From HGM04593 sp045646965 (lineage in GTDB: Bacteria; Bacteroidota; Bacteroidia; Bacteroidales; Bacteroidaceae): a DNA stretch of 64,000 bases. The notes below the pieces were generated by a model. The model ran no database searches and was not told the origin of the DNA. It was given only the letters and a program-made list of their open reading frames with translations. Made by a program: the position numbers and the translations under genes. Below are positions 44,228 through 52,393 of the stretch, piece by piece. The DNA lies in the NCBI GenBank assembly GCA_045646965.1, contig JAZRLR010000014.1, positions 1-64,000 of the forward strand. The letters run 5' to 3'. The stretch's first letter is position 1, and each line of letters begins with the position of its first letter.

Positions 44228-44359
44228 TAGCCTTTTTTAGCTTGTGATTCGGCTGTTTTGTGTTACTTGATTTTACTAAATAGCCAAATGTGGCTGCAAA
44301 TATAACGACTAAATAGCAAAAACAGTTGCAAATTTGACTAAAATAGTAAAAAATGGCTA
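44228..44359. promoter_or_regulatory. Operator array of the phage repressor
   Basis: Five 16-bp sites of the form TAGCC-N6-GGCTA, from good to weak: 44281 TAGCCAAATGTGGCTG, 44344 TAGTAAAAAATGGCTA, 44314 TAGCAAAAACAGTTGC and 44228 TAGCCTTTTTTAGCTT, plus the distant perfect copy at 35296. The sites at 44281, 44314 and 44344 are 33 and 30 bases apart, near three helical turns. Minus-strand TATATTTG (44304-44297) abuts the 44281 site. A plus-strand TTTG (44333-44336) with TAATTTG (44358-44364) overlaps the 44344 site and may be the repressor promoter. Confidence 0.65.
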
Positions 44360-44420
44360 ATTTGTATTAAATCTAAACAAAGGCTTGCGGCGTGACAGCC
44401 TGCGGGAACTTAAAATTTAT

Positions 44421-45053
44421 ATGGAGAGAACTATAAAAAGCAGAATACTCTGTGTATTCAAATACAAGAAGATAAATGCAAACAGTGCAAGCAAGATTCT
44501 GGGAATACCGCAAAGAACTCTTAATCGTCAGGTGAACGAGGACGGCAAGGTGGGAATGGAGCTTGTCTACTCGCTGCTGAACACATTTAACGATATTTCG
44601 CCCGCGTGGCTGCTGCTTGGGCACGGCGAGATGTTGCTCGAAAAGCAGAATCTCTCTTCAATGGTTGAGGCTGCTCCTTTCTATAATAATCTGCCTGTGA
44701 CGGCAGGCCTGCGCGATTCATTCGACCCGCGAAACGAAGTGCCCACGGGGTATATCTCGATGCCCAACTGGTCGGCACAGTTCTATTTCCCCGTGTCGGG
44801 CACATCGATGGAGCCCGAGATACATTCGGGTGACATTGTGGGAGTGAACAGAGTGGAGTCGCTGCGCGAGATTGACCCCGACAAAATCTATATGATTGTG
44901 ACAAATGAGTCGCGTATGATAAAGCGTTGCCACTCCGACGATAACGACGATAGTATTATGTGGTGCGTGTCGCCCAATTACCCCGCATTCAAGATTAATA
45001 AAAAGGATATTTGCGCTATGTTTCACGTTGTGAACAGAATTGAGCGTTTATAA
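44421..45053 (+). CDS. CI/LexA-type phage repressor with S24 peptidase domain
   Basis: The ATG at 44421 gives 210 residues. The N-terminal helix-turn-helix is at about 20-40 (NSASKILGIPQRTLNRQV). The C-terminal S24 domain has an Ala-Gly cleavage site in PVTAGL (about residue 95), the catalytic serine in SGTSMEP (about 130) and lysine in SRMIKRC (about 168). Such repressors hold phage genes silent and cut themselves when RecA is activated by DNA damage. Operators lie directly upstream, pointing to autoregulation. An ATG at 44385 is an alternative start. Confidence 0.88.
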   Translation: MERTIKSRILCVFKYKKINANSASKILGIPQRTLNRQVNEDGKVGMELVYSLLNTFNDISPAWLLLGHGEMLLEKQNLSSMVEAAPFYNNLPVTAGLRDSFDPRNEVPTGYISMPNWSAQFYFPVSGTSMEPEIHSGDIVGVNRVESLREIDPDKIYMIVTNESRMIKRCHSDDNDDSIMWCVSPNYPAFKINKKDICAMFHVVNRIERL

Positions 45054-45063
45054 AAGATAATGT

Positions 45064-45095
45064 AAGACGACAGAGCTTTCTGTCGTCTTTTTTTT
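45064..45095 (+). terminator. Terminator after the repressor gene
   Basis: AAGACGACAG-AGCTTT-CTGTCGTCTT with a run of T residues, 10 bases past the stop. It separates the left phage block from the ATP synthase operon. Confidence 0.9.
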
Positions 45096-45192
45096 ATTTG
45101 GCGCTGTAGGCCGTTTTCCCGTCTCTCCTGGTGCTTTTTCGTTGTATTTCAATCGGTGGCATAAGGGATTAGGAAATTTGAAAAAAAATACA

Positions 45193-45200
45193 TATCTTTG
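45193..45200 (+). promoter_or_regulatory. Promoter -7 element of the F-ATPase operon
   Basis: TATCTTTG with no good -33 element. It would give a leader of about 113 bases before atpD. The rest of 45096-45319 shows no gene. Confidence 0.55.
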
Positions 45201-45319
45201 CGCTAATGCACGCGCCGATGTAACGACGAGGCGAGCTGTGCGGCTTGTACCGCGACAACTTTGCCTTCGCCCGTTTTGTTATAATGGCGGAATTTTACTT
45301 TGACATAACAGACTAATTT

Positions 45320-46843
45320 ATGCCACAAATTACAGGATATATCGCTCAAGTCATTGGTGCGGTGGTGGATGTTACGTTTGGCGAGAAGGATGCCGACGGC
45401 AAAACAATACTCCCGGCCATACACGATGCTTTGTCTGTCTCTTGCCGCGACGGCAGAGAGCTTATTCTCGAGGTTCAACAGCATATAGGTGACGACACCG
45501 TGCGCACGGTCGCTATGGACAGAACCGCAGGTCTTGCCCGTAATATGGAGGTGAAGGCTACGGGTTCTCCCATTACTATGCCCGTGGGTAACCAGATAAA
45601 AGGTCGTATGATGAACGTGGTGGGTGCCTCAATAGACGGAATGAAAGAACTCGACAAGAAAGGTGCTTACCCCATACACCGCGAGCCTCCCAAGTTTGAG
45701 GAACTCTCGACAGTGCAGGAGGTGCTCTACACGGGTATAAAGGTTATCGACCTTCTGGAACCCTATTGCAAGGGCGGAAAAATCGGCCTCTTCGGCGGAG
45801 CGGGCGTGGGAAAAACCGTGCTCATTATGGAGCTTATAAACAATATCGCAAAGGGGCACGACGGTTATTCGGTTTTTGCAGGTGTGGGAGAGCGCACCCG
45901 CGAGGGTAATGATCTGCTGCGTGAGATGATTGAGTCGAACGTGGTGCGCTATGGCGATGAATTCAAGAAGGCGATGGAGAAGGGCGAGTGGGACCTCTCG
46001 AAGATTGATTACAATGAGGTCGCAAAGTCGCAGGCCACTCTTGTGTACGGACAGATGAACGAGCCTCCCGGAGCTCGTGCGTCGGTGGCACTTTCGGGCC
46101 TCACCGTGGCCGAGGCGTTCCGCGATGCAGGCGCAGCCGAGGGCAAGAGCAACGACATACTTTTCTTTATCGATAATATCTTCCGCTTTACACAGGCGGG
46201 AGCCGAGGTGTCGGCGCTGCTCGGACGTATGCCGGGCTCGGTAGGTTATCAGCCTACGCTGGCGAGTGAGATGGGCGCAATGCAGGAGCGTATTGCTTCT
46301 ACAATACACGGCTCCATTACATCGGTGCAGGCTGTCTATGTGCCTGCCGATGACCTCACTGATCCTGCCCCCGCTACAACCTTTACCCACCTCGATGCGA
46401 CAACGGTGTTGAGCCGCAAGATTGCAGAGCTCGGTATATATCCCGCGGTAGATCCGCTCGATTCAACTTCGCGCATTCTCGATGCAAATATCGTGGGACG
46501 CGAGCACTACGAAACAGCGCAGAGAGTGAAACGTATATTGCAGCGCAACAAGGAGCTGCAGGATATTATCTCGATTCTGGGAATGGATGAACTCTCTGAC
46601 GAGGACAGAACTACCGTAAACCGCGCACGTCGAGTGCAGCGTTTCCTTTCGCAGCCTTTCACCGTGGCCGAGCAGTTCACCGGCGTAAAGGGTGTTATGG
46701 TCTCAATAGAAGATACTATACGCGGATTCAATATGATTCTCGATGGCGAGGTAGATTATCTGCCCGAGCAGGCCTTCTTGAACGTGGGAACGATTGAAGA
46801 GGCCATAGAAAAGGGCAAGAAAATGCTTGAACAGATTAAATAA
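45320..46843 (+). CDS. atpD: F-type ATP synthase subunit beta
   Basis: A protein of 507 residues. Walker A is GGAGVGKTVL near residue 160, then GVGERTREGNDLL and the DELSDEDRTTVNRARR region with the conserved C-terminal DELSEED-like loop. It is the catalytic subunit. As usual in Bacteroidota, beta comes first in the operon, followed by epsilon, a membrane protein, a, c, b, delta, alpha and gamma. Confidence 0.97.
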   Translation: MPQITGYIAQVIGAVVDVTFGEKDADGKTILPAIHDALSVSCRDGRELILEVQQHIGDDTVRTVAMDRTAGLARNMEVKATGSPITMPVGNQIKGRMMNVVGASIDGMKELDKKGAYPIHREPPKFEELSTVQEVLYTGIKVIDLLEPYCKGGKIGLFGGAGVGKTVLIMELINNIAKGHDGYSVFAGVGERTREGNDLLREMIESNVVRYGDEFKKAMEKGEWDLSKIDYNEVAKSQATLVYGQMNEPPGARASVALSGLTVAEAFRDAGAAEGKSNDILFFIDNIFRFTQAGAEVSALLGRMPGSVGYQPTLASEMGAMQERIASTIHGSITSVQAVYVPADDLTDPAPATTFTHLDATTVLSRKIAELGIYPAVDPLDSTSRILDANIVGREHYETAQRVKRILQRNKELQDIISILGMDELSDEDRTTVNRARRVQRFLSQPFTVAEQFTGVKGVMVSIEDTIRGFNMILDGEVDYLPEQAFLNVGTIEEAIEKGKKMLEQIK

Positions 46844-46855
46844 GGGGCTCGTAAG

Positions 46856-47110
46856 ATGGACGGCGCAACATTAAAACTAAATATAATATCTCCCGAGAAG
46901 GTGCTTTTCGAGGGAGAAGTGCTCTCGGTAGCTTTGCCGGGTGGCAAGGAACCTTTCACGGTGCTGCGCAACCACGCACCCATAATCTCCACTCTGCGCA
47001 AGGGGCTTATACGCTGGAGTGCCGACGCACCCGCCGAGCTTGCAATTAGCGGGGGATTTGTTGAGGTGAAGAATAATGTGGTAACGGCCTGTGTTGAGGT
47101 AAACTTATAA
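46856..47110 (+). CDS. atpC: F-type ATP synthase subunit epsilon
   Basis: A protein of 84 residues comprising the N-terminal beta-sandwich domain only (LKLNIISPEKVLFEGEVLSV, with LRNHAPIISTL). The C-terminal helical hairpin found in E. coli epsilon is missing, as in other Bacteroidota, so its inhibitory function is probably reduced or absent. Confidence 0.92.
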   Translation: MDGATLKLNIISPEKVLFEGEVLSVALPGGKEPFTVLRNHAPIISTLRKGLIRWSADAPAELAISGGFVEVKNNVVTACVEVNL

Positions 47111-47114
47111 ATTT

Positions 47115-47495
47115 ATGATGGGGAATAGAATTAAAATGGCTTTGATACTTGTAGCTGCGGTGCTTTTGATTGCGCTCGTGGCCGAGTTCTTTATTACGTT
47201 GTGCTTCCCTGCCTATCTCTTCAATGGGCATTGGGTGGTACCGGTCTATTTCCTGCTGTTATATCTCGTGGCACTGTTTGCGATGCCTGTGCGTATGAGC
47301 GGTAAGGACTTTCTCAAGTTCTTCTTGGGATTCAAGGCGGCAAAGATGTTTGTGTCGCTATGCTTTATCCTTGTGGCTGCTTTTGTAATGCGCGGGCAGG
47401 TGCCGGCATTGGCATTTAATTTTTTGCTTTATTATTTGCTGTTGCTCGTTCCCGAGTGTTTATATAGTATGTATTACAAGAAACATCTCCATTAG
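47115..47495 (+). CDS. Small membrane protein of the atp operon
   Basis: A protein of 126 residues with four hydrophobic helices (ALILVAAVLLIALVAEFFI, VVPVYFLLLYLVALFAM, MFVSLCFILVAAFVM and AFNFLLYYLLLLVPECL). It lies where AtpI-like assembly proteins are found, between epsilon and subunit a. A role in c-ring assembly is inferred from position only. Confidence 0.75.
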   Translation: MMGNRIKMALILVAAVLLIALVAEFFITLCFPAYLFNGHWVVPVYFLLLYLVALFAMPVRMSGKDFLKFFLGFKAAKMFVSLCFILVAAFVMRGQVPALAFNFLLYYLLLLVPECLYSMYYKKHLH

Positions 47496-47505
47496 TTATA
47501 TTTGA

Positions 47506-48585
47506 ATGGTATATATTAGAAAAATATTGATGATACTCTTTCTGCTGACGGCGCCTGTGTGTGCTTTGCCGTCGGCGGCTTCATCGGCGTCGGGCGATGG
47601 CTCGTTCGATGCCACAAAAGTTATCTTCGACCATTTGAAGGACTCGTATGAGTGGCACATAACGACACTTGGCGACAAGCATATTTCTATAAGTCTCCCC
47701 GTGATACTCTACAGCCAGCGTGTGGGCTGGCAACTCTTCTCTTCGGAAGTGTTTCACCACGCCGAGGAATATAACGGGTTCCGCATAGCCACAGAGGGCG
47801 CTGCCGAGGGCAAGATTGTGGAACTCGATGCCGAGGGAAACGAGGCACGTCCTATGCTCGATATTTCAATCACAAAGAATGTGCTTGCACTGTTTTTAAA
47901 TGCGGCGCTGCTTGTGGTCGTCGTTCTGTGCACGGCAAAGTGGTATAAAAAACGCAATGTCACCGACGGGGCTCCACGCGGCTTCACCGGTGCTATGGAG
48001 GCTCTTGTGACAATGGTGCTCAACGATGTGATACGCCCCAATCTGGGTGCGCAGACACCGCGTTTCGCTCCCTACCTGCTGACGGCATTCTTTTACATAC
48101 TTTTGAGTAACCTGATGGGACTGATTCCCATATTCCCCGGTGGCGCAAATGTCACGGGTAATATCGCTGTCACACTTGCGCTCTCGCTCTGCACTTTTAT
48201 TGCGGTAAATGTGTTTGGCAATCGTGAATACTGGAAGGAGGTTCTGTGGCCCGACGTGCCTCTGTGGCTGAAGGTGCCCATACCTATGATGCCGCTCATT
48301 GAGCTGTTTGGTGTGTTTGTGAAGCCGTTTGCTCTCACGGTGCGTCTTTTTGCAAATATTTTCGCGGGGCACACTGCGTTGCTTGTGTTTGTGTGTCTCA
48401 TATTTATAACGGCTGCCGTGAACAAATATCTCGGTGGCGCAATGAGTGTTATATCGGTATTCTTCACTGTATTTATGAATATTCTGGAGATTCTGGTTGC
48501 TTTTATACAGGCTTTTGTATTTACTATGCTCTCGGCGGTGTTTATAGGACTTGCGCAGCCCGAGCATCATAATAAAGAGGAATAA
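47506..48585 (+). CDS. atpB: F-type ATP synthase subunit a
   Basis: A protein of 359 residues, longer than E. coli subunit a (271) because of an N-terminal signal-like segment and a periplasmic region of about 100 residues, as in other Bacteroidota. The membrane core has five to six helices. PLIELFGVFVKPFALTVRLF near residue 270 holds the essential arginine that faces the c ring. Confidence 0.95.
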   Translation: MVYIRKILMILFLLTAPVCALPSAASSASGDGSFDATKVIFDHLKDSYEWHITTLGDKHISISLPVILYSQRVGWQLFSSEVFHHAEEYNGFRIATEGAAEGKIVELDAEGNEARPMLDISITKNVLALFLNAALLVVVVLCTAKWYKKRNVTDGAPRGFTGAMEALVTMVLNDVIRPNLGAQTPRFAPYLLTAFFYILLSNLMGLIPIFPGGANVTGNIAVTLALSLCTFIAVNVFGNREYWKEVLWPDVPLWLKVPIPMMPLIELFGVFVKPFALTVRLFANIFAGHTALLVFVCLIFITAAVNKYLGGAMSVISVFFTVFMNILEILVAFIQAFVFTMLSAVFIGLAQPEHHNKEE

Positions 48586-48614
48586 TAGTATTAATTAAAT
48601 AATATTTGGAGATT

Positions 48615-48869
48615 ATGATTTCTACAATTTTATTGCAGGCTGCAATGGGTGTCAGCCTTTCAAAGTCAGTGGCAGCGATTGCTGCAAGTGTAGTGGTAAT
48701 TGGTGCTGCAATGGGTATCAGCCGCATTGCGTCTACCGCGTTGGAGTCTATGGCTCGTCAGCCTGAAGTTTCGGGTGATATCCGCTCGAGTATGATTCTG
48801 GCTGCTGCGCTCATCGAGGGTGTGGCTATGTTTGCCATCCTTGTATCAATTCTTGTAATATTGATGTAA
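48615..48869 (+). CDS. atpE: F-type ATP synthase subunit c (probable H+ type)
   Basis: The ATG at 48615 gives 84 residues in one hairpin. The ion-binding carboxylate is Glu68 in LIEGVAMF, and the loop ARQPE is conserved. Gly follows the Glu where Na+-binding c subunits have Ser/Thr, and no Gln is at the Na+ ligand position of helix 1, so I infer proton coupling. Confidence 0.93.
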   Translation: MISTILLQAAMGVSLSKSVAAIAASVVVIGAAMGISRIASTALESMARQPEVSGDIRSSMILAAALIEGVAMFAILVSILVILM

Positions 48870-48881
48870 TAAAAGGTTGTA

Positions 48882-49391
48882 ATGTCTATTTTATTACCCG
48901 ATGCAGGATTGCTGTTCTGGATGCTTGTGGCATTCGGCATCGTGTTTTTTATTCTTGCAAAATTTGGGTTCCCGGCAATTACTTCGATGATTGAAGGGCG
49001 CAAACGTTTCATAGACGAAGCGCTCGAAAATGCGAAGGCTGCAAATGCGCGTCTGGCCGATATTCAGGCCGAGGGCAAGGCTCTTCTCAAGGAGGCGAGT
49101 GACGAGCAGATGAAGATTCTGCGCGAGGCTGCGCTCACAAGAGAGCAGATTATAAAAGAGGCGCACGAGAAAGCCGAGGAGGAGACTGCAAAGATGCTGG
49201 CCGATGCGAAGCGTGTCATCGAACTTGAGAAAGAGGGGGCTTTGCGCGACATACGCAACGAGGTGGCGTCGCTCTCTCTTGCGATAGCCGAGAAGATTCT
49301 TCGCGCCAATTTGTCGAGTGATGCAGCGCAGCAGGCCTATATGGAAAAGCTTGTTGATGAGGCTATAAAAGGAAAGGATAAGAAACAATGA
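48882..49391 (+). CDS. atpF: F-type ATP synthase subunit b
   Basis: A protein of 169 residues with an N-terminal membrane helix (GLLFWMLVAFGIVFFILAK) followed by a long charged coiled coil (EALENAKAANARLADIQAEG). It forms the peripheral stalk. It overlaps atpH by 4 bases. Confidence 0.94.
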   Translation: MSILLPDAGLLFWMLVAFGIVFFILAKFGFPAITSMIEGRKRFIDEALENAKAANARLADIQAEGKALLKEASDEQMKILREAALTREQIIKEAHEKAEEETAKMLADAKRVIELEKEGALRDIRNEVASLSLAIAEKILRANLSSDAAQQAYMEKLVDEAIKGKDKKQ

Positions 49392-49936
49392 GTGCCGGTA
49401 GAATATCAATGCGTTATGCGAAGGCTCTCTATCGGTATGCTTGTGAGCAGGGGGTAGAGGAGGCTATATACAATTGTATGAAGAAACTGCGGGATTTCTT
49501 GCGCGAGGCCAAGGAGATTGAGCCAATTCTCAAGAATCCATCGCTCGGCGTCGATGTAAAAGTGGAGGCCGTGTGCGGATGTGTGTCGCAGTTGCAGGAA
49601 TTCAGGAATTTCGTTACGCTTGTGGTGAAAGCCCAGCGCGAGGATTTGCTCTTGAACATAGCCTATTCCTTTGTATCGTTGTATCGCAAGAATAAAGGCA
49701 TACTCAATATAAAAATTACAACGGCCGTGCCTATGTCTGCCGACACACGCAACGACATAGCGTCGTTTGTGTCGCAACACAAGAATGCGGGTGTTGAGAT
49801 CGTAAATATTGTGGAGCCCTCAATTATCGGCGGCTTTATAAGCCAGGCCGATTATAAACGCATCGATGCGAGCGTGAGAGGGCAGCTTGATACTATAAGA
49901 AAAACTTTAGTTAAAGAAACAAGAAAATTAGTATAA
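49388..49936 (+). CDS. atpH: F-type ATP synthase subunit delta
   Basis: A protein of 182 residues starting MSAGRISMRYAKALYRYACE, with the C-terminal GGFISQADYKRIDASVRGQL motif of delta/OSCP proteins. It links the peripheral stalk to the alpha subunits. Its stop shares a base with the atpA start (TAATG). Confidence 0.93.
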   Translation: MSAGRISMRYAKALYRYACEQGVEEAIYNCMKKLRDFLREAKEIEPILKNPSLGVDVKVEAVCGCVSQLQEFRNFVTLVVKAQREDLLLNIAYSFVSLYRKNKGILNIKITTAVPMSADTRNDIASFVSQHKNAGVEIVNIVEPSIIGGFISQADYKRIDASVRGQLDTIRKTLVKETRKLV

Positions 49937-51510
49937 TGAATATCAGACCAAGTGAAGTATCCGAGGTTTTGTTCGAACAGCTGAAAGGTATCGACAACGG
50001 TGCAAAGTACGAAGAGGTGGGTACCGTGTTGCAGGTGAGCGACGGTGTGGTGCGCATCTATGGCTTGCAGAATGCCGAGTCGGACGAGCTTCTTGAGTTC
50101 GAGAACGGTGTAAAGGCTATTGTGATGAACCTCGAGGAGGATAATGTGGGTGCCATCCTGATGGGCTCTACCGAAAAAATCAAGGAGGGTATGATGGTGA
50201 AACGCACGGGGCGCATCGCTTCGCTCGATGTGAGTGAGCAGATGCTCGGACGTGTGATAACTCCTCTTGGAGAGCCTCTCGACGGCAAGGGTGACATCGC
50301 TGGCGAGAAGTTTGAAATGCCGCTCGACAGAAAGGCTCCCGGTGTGATATTCCGTCAGCCGGTGAACGAGCCTCTGCAGACGGGCTTGAAGTCCATCGAC
50401 TCTATGATACCCATCGGTCGCGGACAGCGCGAGCTCATAATTGGCGACCGTCAGACGGGAAAAACTGCAATTGCAATTGATACCATAATAAACCAACGTG
50501 CCAACTACGAGGCGGGAAAGCCTGTCTATTGTATATATGTGGCGGTGGGACAGAAGGGTTCAACTGTGGCGTCGATAGTGAATACTTTGCGTCAGCACGG
50601 TGCACTCGACTATACGGTTGTGGTGGTTGCCACAGCTTCCGACACTGCGGCTATGCAGTACTATGCACCTATGGCGGGTGCTGCCATAGGCGAATATTTC
50701 CGCGACACGGGCCGCCACGCTCTTGTGGTATATGACGACCTTTCGAAGCAGGCTGTGGCCTATCGTGAGGTGTCGCTCATTCTGCGCCGTCCCTCGGGAC
50801 GCGAGGCCTATCCGGGCGATGTCTTCTATCTGCACTCGCGCCTTCTTGAGCGTGCAGCAAAGATTATAAACCAGCAGGAGGTTGCCGAGAAGATGAACGA
50901 CCTTCCTCCATCGCTTGCGGGCAAGGTGAAGGGCGGCGGTTCTCTCACGGCTCTGCCAATCATTGAGACGCAGGCGGGTGACGTGTCGGCATATATCCCC
51001 ACAAATGTAATTTCTATCACCGACGGACAGATTTACCTCGAGAGCGACCTCTTCAATCAGGGATTCCGCCCCGCTGTGAATGTGGGTATCTCGGTGTCGC
51101 GTGTGGGTGGTAACGCACAGATTAAGTCGATGAAAAAGGTAGCAGGAACCTTGAAAATAGACCAGGCGCAGTTCCGCGAGCTCGAGGCTTTTGCAAAGTT
51201 CGGCAGTGATATGGATGCGGTTACTATGATGGTCATTGAGAGAGGTCGTCGCAATAACGCGCTGCTTGTGCAGCCGCAGTTCTCTCCCGTGCCTGTGGGC
51301 GAGCAGGTGGCCGTGCTCTATTGTGGCGTGAATAATCTGCTTGCGGGAATATCTATCGACAAGGTGCCCGAGTTTGAGACTGCTTTCCTCGATATCCTGC
51401 GCACCCGACACAAGGATGTGCTCGATGTGCTCTCTTCGGGCGTGATAGACGAGAACGTGACAAATATACTGCAAAAGATTGCCGGCGAGATTATCGCAAC
51501 GCTTAAATAA
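49936..51510 (+). CDS. atpA: F-type ATP synthase subunit alpha
   Basis: A protein of 524 residues. The nucleotide motif GDRQTGKTAIAIDTI is near residue 172, followed by YVAVGQKGSTVASIV and the arginine-finger segment VGISVSRVGGNAQIKSM. It is the regulatory partner of beta in the alpha3beta3 head. Confidence 0.97.
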   Translation: MNIRPSEVSEVLFEQLKGIDNGAKYEEVGTVLQVSDGVVRIYGLQNAESDELLEFENGVKAIVMNLEEDNVGAILMGSTEKIKEGMMVKRTGRIASLDVSEQMLGRVITPLGEPLDGKGDIAGEKFEMPLDRKAPGVIFRQPVNEPLQTGLKSIDSMIPIGRGQRELIIGDRQTGKTAIAIDTIINQRANYEAGKPVYCIYVAVGQKGSTVASIVNTLRQHGALDYTVVVVATASDTAAMQYYAPMAGAAIGEYFRDTGRHALVVYDDLSKQAVAYREVSLILRRPSGREAYPGDVFYLHSRLLERAAKIINQQEVAEKMNDLPPSLAGKVKGGGSLTALPIIETQAGDVSAYIPTNVISITDGQIYLESDLFNQGFRPAVNVGISVSRVGGNAQIKSMKKVAGTLKIDQAQFRELEAFAKFGSDMDAVTMMVIERGRRNNALLVQPQFSPVPVGEQVAVLYCGVNNLLAGISIDKVPEFETAFLDILRTRHKDVLDVLSSGVIDENVTNILQKIAGEIIATLK

Positions 51511-51518
51511 TCGTTCTT

Positions 51519-52385
51519 ATGAATCTTAAAGAGGTAAAGCAAAGAATACAATCGGTAAAGAATACGCAGAAGATTACATCGGCAATGAAGTTGGTCTCTG
51601 CGGCAAAGCTCCGTCGTGCGCAGAGTGCGGCCGAGGGAGTGCGCCCTTACAAAGAGAAACTCAACGAGATTCTTACCGCATTTCTGGGTGCTTTGCACAC
51701 CGTGGAGACACCTCTTACCGCGCAGCGTGAGACAAAGAGGGTGGCAATTGTAGCCATATCCTCTTCGTCGAGCCTTTGCGGCAGTTTCAATGCCAATGTC
51801 ATACGCTTGGCAAGGAAGCGCGTTGCCGATTATATTTCCAACGGAGTGGAGGTGGAGCTCTATCCGGTGGGAAAAAAGATGTATGAGGCTTTTAAGAAGA
51901 TGGGGCTCGAGCAGAATCTCTTTCTTATGGAGCAGGCTGCATCGCCCTCGTACAACCCTGCGGCGCAGGCCGCAACGGCTTTTATGCAAAGTTTCTCTTC
52001 GGGGCTTGTGGACAAAGTGGAGATTGTATATACTCACTTTCACTCGGCTGCGAAGCAGACTGTGGAGTGCGATACCTATCTGCCTATAAACATCGACGCC
52101 TTAAAGGCCGGTGAGGCTGCCGTGGTTCCCACAGATTATATCGTGGAGCCCGACGGCGCGGCATTGCTTCACGAGCTGCTGCCCAAAGTGGTTGCGCTCA
52201 ATCTGTTTTCTGTTATGCTCGATTCTACTGCTGCGGAGCACGCGGCGCGTATGATGGCAATGCAGATTGCAACAGACAATGCCGACGACCTCATAACAGA
52301 GCTTGTGCGTGAGTATAACAAGGGACGTCAGCAGGCTATTACAAACGAATTGCTCGATATGATGTCGGGCAGCATCAATCAATAG
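51519..52385 (+). CDS. atpG: F-type ATP synthase subunit gamma
   Basis: A protein of 288 residues with N-terminal helix KEVKQRIQSVKNTQKITSAM and C-terminal RQQAITNELLDMMSG, the paired rotor-shaft helices. It is the last ATP synthase gene of the operon. The lipoprotein gene that follows starts only 8 bases later. Confidence 0.96.
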   Translation: MNLKEVKQRIQSVKNTQKITSAMKLVSAAKLRRAQSAAEGVRPYKEKLNEILTAFLGALHTVETPLTAQRETKRVAIVAISSSSSLCGSFNANVIRLARKRVADYISNGVEVELYPVGKKMYEAFKKMGLEQNLFLMEQAASPSYNPAAQAATAFMQSFSSGLVDKVEIVYTHFHSAAKQTVECDTYLPINIDALKAGEAAVVPTDYIVEPDGAALLHELLPKVVALNLFSVMLDSTAAEHAARMMAMQIATDNADDLITELVREYNKGRQQAITNELLDMMSGSINQ

Positions 52386-52393
52386 TGAATTTA

